A program made the translations under genes and the position numbers. Shown here piece by piece: positions 54,316 through 57,518 of a stretch of DNA of 57,518 bases. The notes beneath the pieces were generated by a model, which saw only the letters and a list, made by a program, of their open reading frames with translations, did no database searches and was not told the origin of the DNA. Source of the DNA: Puniceicoccales bacterium (GTDB lineage Bacteria; Verrucomicrobiota; Verrucomicrobiia; Opitutales; JAIRLM01); contig JAIRXB010000008.1 of assembly GCA_031268535.1 (NCBI GenBank), positions 1 through 57,518 of the forward strand, given 5' to 3'. Numbering within the stretch: the stretch's first letter is position 1; every line of letters begins with the position of its first letter.

Positions 54316-54798
54316 CTCCATTACGTGAGCGTTTAGCATTGTGACACATCCGCCGCTGTTTGCTGTTCCGATTTTTTCTTCGCAGCAGGTTCCGTGGATA
54401 TAGATGTAGCGGCTGAAGCTGTCGCAGCTATGGCCATCCGCCGCTATTCCGCAGTTGATGCCGGCTTCCAGTCCCCGCAAGCGCAAAATGCGCGTTGCGA
54501 CGTAGGCCTTTTCGCGCCAGTCGGAGTATTCCCAAAAAAATTTCCCCGTAGGCTTGCGGCCAACCATGACTGCGCCGGCGTCGAGGTTTTTGCCGTATTT
54601 TTCCGCTACGGCGTGGCAGCCGATTGGTGTGCCGTTGGATCCTTCGCGGCAGCTTGGTGCATTTTTTCCCGTTGATACCGGCCAGTGCAGTGTGGTTTTC
54701 TCGGGCGTCGCCAGCCAAAGACGCTGCGCATCTATTGAAATGTAAACAATTGAATTAGACGGCGCTATGCCAATTATCCAAGCCAATCTGCCCAGCAA
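54172..54798 (-). CDS. L,D-transpeptidase (YkuD family)
   Basis: Forms or attaches 3-3 cross-links or lipoprotein to peptidoglycan using an active-site Cys. The body SIVYISIDAQRLWLA begins the YkuD domain. The nucleophile lies in HGT...IGTANSGGCVTM; the standard motif is SHGC(V/I)RM, so the His before Gly is replaced by Gly and Arg by Thr. The Cys and the upstream IHGT are kept. The start is unclear, because earlier starts would run into the divergent lptF gene: TTG 54798 (208 residues) is preferred, TTG 54786 is possible. No signal peptide is obvious. The C-terminal 30 residues after the catalytic block are antisense to DUF2062. Confidence 0.8.
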   Translation of the reverse strand: MLGRLAWIIGIAPSNSIVYISIDAQRLWLATPEKTTLHWPVSTGKNAPSCREGSNGTPIGCHAVAEKYGKNLDAGAVMVGRKPTGKFFWEYSDWREKAYVATRILRLRGLEAGINCGIAADGHSCDSFSRYIYIHGTCCEEKIGTANSGGCVTMLNAHVMELFDLCPVGTVVFIGFEHISAIVAPSVDKRINGRGNCRTNHPNNNRAQ

Positions 54799-54918
54799 TT
54801 CCCAATGGCTGAATGGCGGCCGCTGCCCATTGCCGTTTCCTTCGGCCACCTGGCCGCATATTGTCGCCGACCTCTCTCGCACTTTACAAATTCCATTTTT
54901 CAGTGGAAGCTGTGGGCG

Positions 54919-56007
54919 GTGATTTTGCAGCTGCACATCTGGCGTTCATGGTTCCGCACCGTTTTGTGCACATTTTTTTTGATTTTTTCAATTTTATTGC
55001 TGGAACGCATTCAGCACGAATTGCCTGAGTTAATTCGCTGCAGCGTCGGCGCCACGAAAATCTCAGCCTATTTTTTCTTTCTTCTGCCGTCGCTTCTTCC
55101 GCTGTCAGTCCCAGTTTCGATTTTCATAGGCACTCTTTTGGCTTTTGGAAAATTGCAGCGCAACGGCGAAATCATAGCAATGCGCAGCTCCGGTCTTTCC
55201 GTTGTCGCCATGACTTGGGCCGTTTGGCTGAGCGGAGTTGGCGCCGCCGCGCTGATGCATTTGCTGGCGTCTACACTTATTCCATACGGCGACAGCAAAG
55301 TGCAATCTTTGGCCATGGAGATGAAAGCGCGAAATTCGTCGCTGTCCCGCGGCGACACGCACATGCGCAACGTGACATTCGACTGCCGCGACAGCGGCCG
55401 CGTCTGGTTCATTGGCGATTTGGACCTGCTGGCCGGCGTTGCTAGATCCGTTGACATATGTGCCTACGATGGAGATGGCAATGTCATTGGAAAAATCCAC
55501 GGAGATAGTGCTGTCTACGTTGATGGCGCATGGAAGCTGAGTGGCATTCGGGAGTGGACGGCCAATGGCCCCCTAGCGCATGCGGCAACGGCTGCGCCAG
55601 TTGGAGCATATTTTACACATCTAGATGAATCGCCAGAGCTCATAGCCATTTGCCAAAGGCGCGTTAGAGCTATTTCCACGAAAAAATTGCGCATGATCCT
55701 TGATCATATCCCAGCCGATGACAAATCCAGAGCAGCCTACGCCACGGCCTACCACATGGCGCACGCTGGCTGTTGGAGCTGTCTGGCGTCGCTATTTTGC
55801 GCCATACCGTTTGCCATTGGTGGAACTAGAATCAATTCTGTCGGCGCCATAGCGAAGGCGATTGGTTTGCTGCTAATGTTCCATTTCGTTTCTTGCCTTT
55901 GCCAGATGCTTGGGGCCGACGGGGCGATGAATTCGATAGTGGCGGCATGGCTGCCGAACGGTCTCGTCGCGGCTCTAGGCTTTATCTTGCTGCTTGGCGT
56001 CCGATAG
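54919..56007 (+). CDS. LptF/LptG-type lipopolysaccharide export permease
   Basis: YjgP/YjgQ family membrane subunit of the Lpt machine that lifts lipopolysaccharide from the inner membrane. From GTG 54919 (VILQLHIWRSWFRTVL) it is 362 residues, the usual length; upstream in-frame ATG 54805 would add 38 residues overlapping the transpeptidase. Membrane helices are near 15-35, 60-85, 105-125 and in the C-terminal third (INSVGAIAKAIGLLLMF), with the periplasmic beta-jellyroll in between (NVTFDCRDSGRVWFIGDL). Whether it is LptF or LptG cannot be told. The presence of such a permease supports an outer membrane with LPS. No lptB is adjacent. Confidence 0.88.
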   Translation: MILQLHIWRSWFRTVLCTFFLIFSILLLERIQHELPELIRCSVGATKISAYFFFLLPSLLPLSVPVSIFIGTLLAFGKLQRNGEIIAMRSSGLSVVAMTWAVWLSGVGAAALMHLLASTLIPYGDSKVQSLAMEMKARNSSLSRGDTHMRNVTFDCRDSGRVWFIGDLDLLAGVARSVDICAYDGDGNVIGKIHGDSAVYVDGAWKLSGIREWTANGPLAHAATAAPVGAYFTHLDESPELIAICQRRVRAISTKKLRMILDHIPADDKSRAAYATAYHMAHAGCWSCLASLFCAIPFAIGGTRINSVGAIAKAIGLLLMFHFVSCLCQMLGADGAMNSIVAAWLPNGLVAALGFILLLGVR

Positions 56008-56014
56008 GGGCATT

Positions 56015-57409
56015 TTAGCGACCGGCGGTGACTTTTGCGTCGCAGCCAATGTGGAGGAGATCTACGTAGGTCGAGCAAAGAGTCATTTCTCCCTTCAGTC
56101 GGCCGTAGATTGGGTCGCTTGCGTCAACTACGCTTCCGGTGCTATCGACGAGGACCAATGAACCGTTTGCTCTGACAATTTTGTAGTTTTGGTCTGAGCG
56201 CAGCAACGTCATGCCGCCATTGGCGAGTGCATGTTCCAGTATATCATTCTCTTTGCCAGCGGAAAAGCGCGCTCCCATGACCATGGGCCACGTTGCAGGC
56301 GGAAATTGTATTTCAAATGGGTCATCCTTGCCGTTACACATCAGCAGGAGTGGTCTGGATGGAATGTTTAGGGGTTTCACCAAGCTTGCGAGATAGCCAA
56401 AGTTGAAAACGTTGTGAGCAAATGAATCCAAGGTGCCATCGCACACAAATTTAAATTTTTGCGAGCTGGTATCCGTAGGAATTTTGCTGTGGAGAAACAT
56501 AAGTGCAGTGTGAGCTAATATGTCTATTGAAACGGACGGCGCACCGCCATTGCCGCATTTTTGAAGATCTTTGCGTAGATCCTCTACGGCAGCCAAAAGC
56601 CTTTTTTCATGGTCGCTCAATGCCGATTCTAGTTCGGTCAAAGTTGGCATATCTGGCTGTGGTACGACCTCTTCGCGCGGTGGCCGTATGAGCTCCTTTT
56701 CTTTAGGTGACGGTTCGTCGATGTGCTCTTGCTTTTCTTCGGCAGCCAATCCTCCTTCCGGTTCGACGATCGTATGGCGCGCGCTCTCCCGCTCCAATCG
56801 TGCGAGTTCTTCGAAATTTGGCCGTGGCGACTCATCATGTTCCGATGCATCGCCGGTCGGCATGGCCGAATCAATACTGGCGCTCGAATTTCCCGCCGCT
56901 CTTTTGGCGCATATCGTTCTGACGAATTTTTCAATGCTTTCGGCGACAGGCTCAAAGCTTTCCGCGCAAAGTTTTTTGCGCTCACATGCGGCAAGGCTAG
57001 GTTGAGGTTCGCCAGAATCAAAAATTGAAGCGGGTACGTACGCTATGGATGGATGCCAGTTTCCGCTGTTGTCCACCTCCTGCGATTCTTCTTCAGTCCC
57101 AATTACTGCCCTAAGTGAAGCAAAGGCCGCATAGTGTTCCGCCTTCACGTCAGGATTTTCTTTTACCACTCCACCAAACAGTAATCCGATGGTCTCCAAT
57201 GACGCGTTTTGGTGAGAAGCAAACGTTCTTCCAATGCAATCGGCGGTTATTGACACTGCTTCCGCCATGTTTTCCTGGCCAGACTGGACACTTAGAGTCG
57301 CAACGCGCAAAACGTCGCCGATATGGGAAAGCAGTATCGACTGCGACTTCGTCATGCGCACAGCGAGAATGCTTGATGGTGGCGCTTCTGAGATGAGAGA
57401 CGGAAACAT
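56015..57409 (-). CDS. Uncharacterised protein, 464 aa
   Basis: Not recognised. ATG at 57409 begins MFPSLISEAPPSSILAVRM. Residues about 1-150 are helical with a Ser/Ala-rich start; about 170-260 form a long acidic, proline-rich linker (EEKQEHIDEPSPKEKE) like that of the 778-aa protein at 1111-3447. A short coiled segment (DHEKRLLAAVEDLRKDLQK) follows. The last 180 residues are a compact alpha/beta region ending with several Cys (CSTYVDLLHIGCDAK). There is no signal peptide or membrane segment. It converges on lptF with a 7-base gap. The linker style groups it with the other unassigned proteins; function unknown. Confidence 0.75.
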   Translation of the reverse strand: MFPSLISEAPPSSILAVRMTKSQSILLSHIGDVLRVATLSVQSGQENMAEAVSITADCIGRTFASHQNASLETIGLLFGGVVKENPDVKAEHYAAFASLRAVIGTEEESQEVDNSGNWHPSIAYVPASIFDSGEPQPSLAACERKKLCAESFEPVAESIEKFVRTICAKRAAGNSSASIDSAMPTGDASEHDESPRPNFEELARLERESARHTIVEPEGGLAAEEKQEHIDEPSPKEKELIRPPREEVVPQPDMPTLTELESALSDHEKRLLAAVEDLRKDLQKCGNGGAPSVSIDILAHTALMFLHSKIPTDTSSQKFKFVCDGTLDSFAHNVFNFGYLASLVKPLNIPSRPLLLMCNGKDDPFEIQFPPATWPMVMGARFSAGKENDILEHALANGGMTLLRSDQNYKIVRANGSLVLVDSTGSVVDASDPIYGRLKGEMTLCSTYVDLLHIGCDAKVTAGR

Positions 57410-57518
57410 CGTGTATCGATATATTGCGTCAAATGCGCTATGCGGACTGACGGTGCGTAGCCATCTAAGTGCAGATAGCGCTATGGAACTTGCGCCGCGA
57501 ATGCGATTTGGAATTTCC

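Noticed and set aside
1-57518. tRNA, rRNA, tmRNA, RNase P or SRP RNA genes; insertion sequences
   Set aside because: I looked through the gaps for their conserved cores and for transposase motifs and saw none; a covariance-model search would be needed to exclude divergent ones.

Overview
This window most likely comes from a diderm bacterium of the PVC group, with Verrucomicrobiota (Opitutales or Puniceicoccales-like) my best guess. The guess rests on the style of several housekeeping proteins: EF-P with an Arg-tipped loop, Tgt with a DECTPY motif, a small single-cluster ferredoxin, a tiny COX24/bS22-like basic protein and a minute lipoprotein in front of rsmI. No rRNA or tRNA gene was found to confirm it. 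LptF and a protein ending in aromatic-terminated beta strands imply an outer membrane. Rubrerythrin, pyruvate phosphate dikinase and a 4Fe-4S ferredoxin suit low-oxygen life. Protein-coding density is high, and many neighbouring genes converge with gaps of 8 to 40 bases or even overlap.

Layout. Bases 1-3759 (minus strand): the start of infA, tadA, a 790-aa-class protein of unknown function followed by a 150-bp-spaced repeat, and a ferredoxin. 3838-5340: malQ. 5588-13543: a 2651-aa protein of unknown function with a C-terminal membrane segment. 13560-18070: miaB and ppdK. 18590-20975: an HExxH protein resembling the NleD/M91 effector proteases and a secreted, possibly autotransporter-like protein. 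20999-37555: one 16.6-kb gene for a 5518-aa protein with a helicase-like motor in its centre. 37772-41598: rubrerythrin, sucC, sucD, a small lipoprotein and rsmI. 41638-44454: a 282-aa protein of unknown function, obgE, efp and the bS22-like mini-gene. 44502-47952 (minus): pyrH, frr, an N-acetylmuramoyl-L-alanine amidase and tgt, closely packed. 48080-57409: a secreted protein of unknown function, leuS (with a hairpin over its ribosome binding site), sufS, a DUF2062 membrane protein, an L,D-transpeptidase, lptF and a 464-aa protein of unknown function.

How it fits together. The conserved genes cover translation (infA, tadA, miaB, efp, frr, leuS, tgt, rsmI, obgE), pyrimidine and carbon metabolism (pyrH, malQ, ppdK, sucCD), envelope upkeep (amidase, L,D-transpeptidase, lptF) and redox or Fe-S chemistry (ferredoxin, rubrerythrin, sufS). 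Between them sit genes I cannot assign to a known system: two giant proteins that share short helical repeat motifs, several mid-sized proteins with acidic, proline-rich linkers, and a candidate effector protease. The most interesting idea is that the giants and their smaller neighbours form a lineage-specific surface or host-interaction set, as in host-associated PVC bacteria. That is inference from architecture and context, not something the sequence proves.
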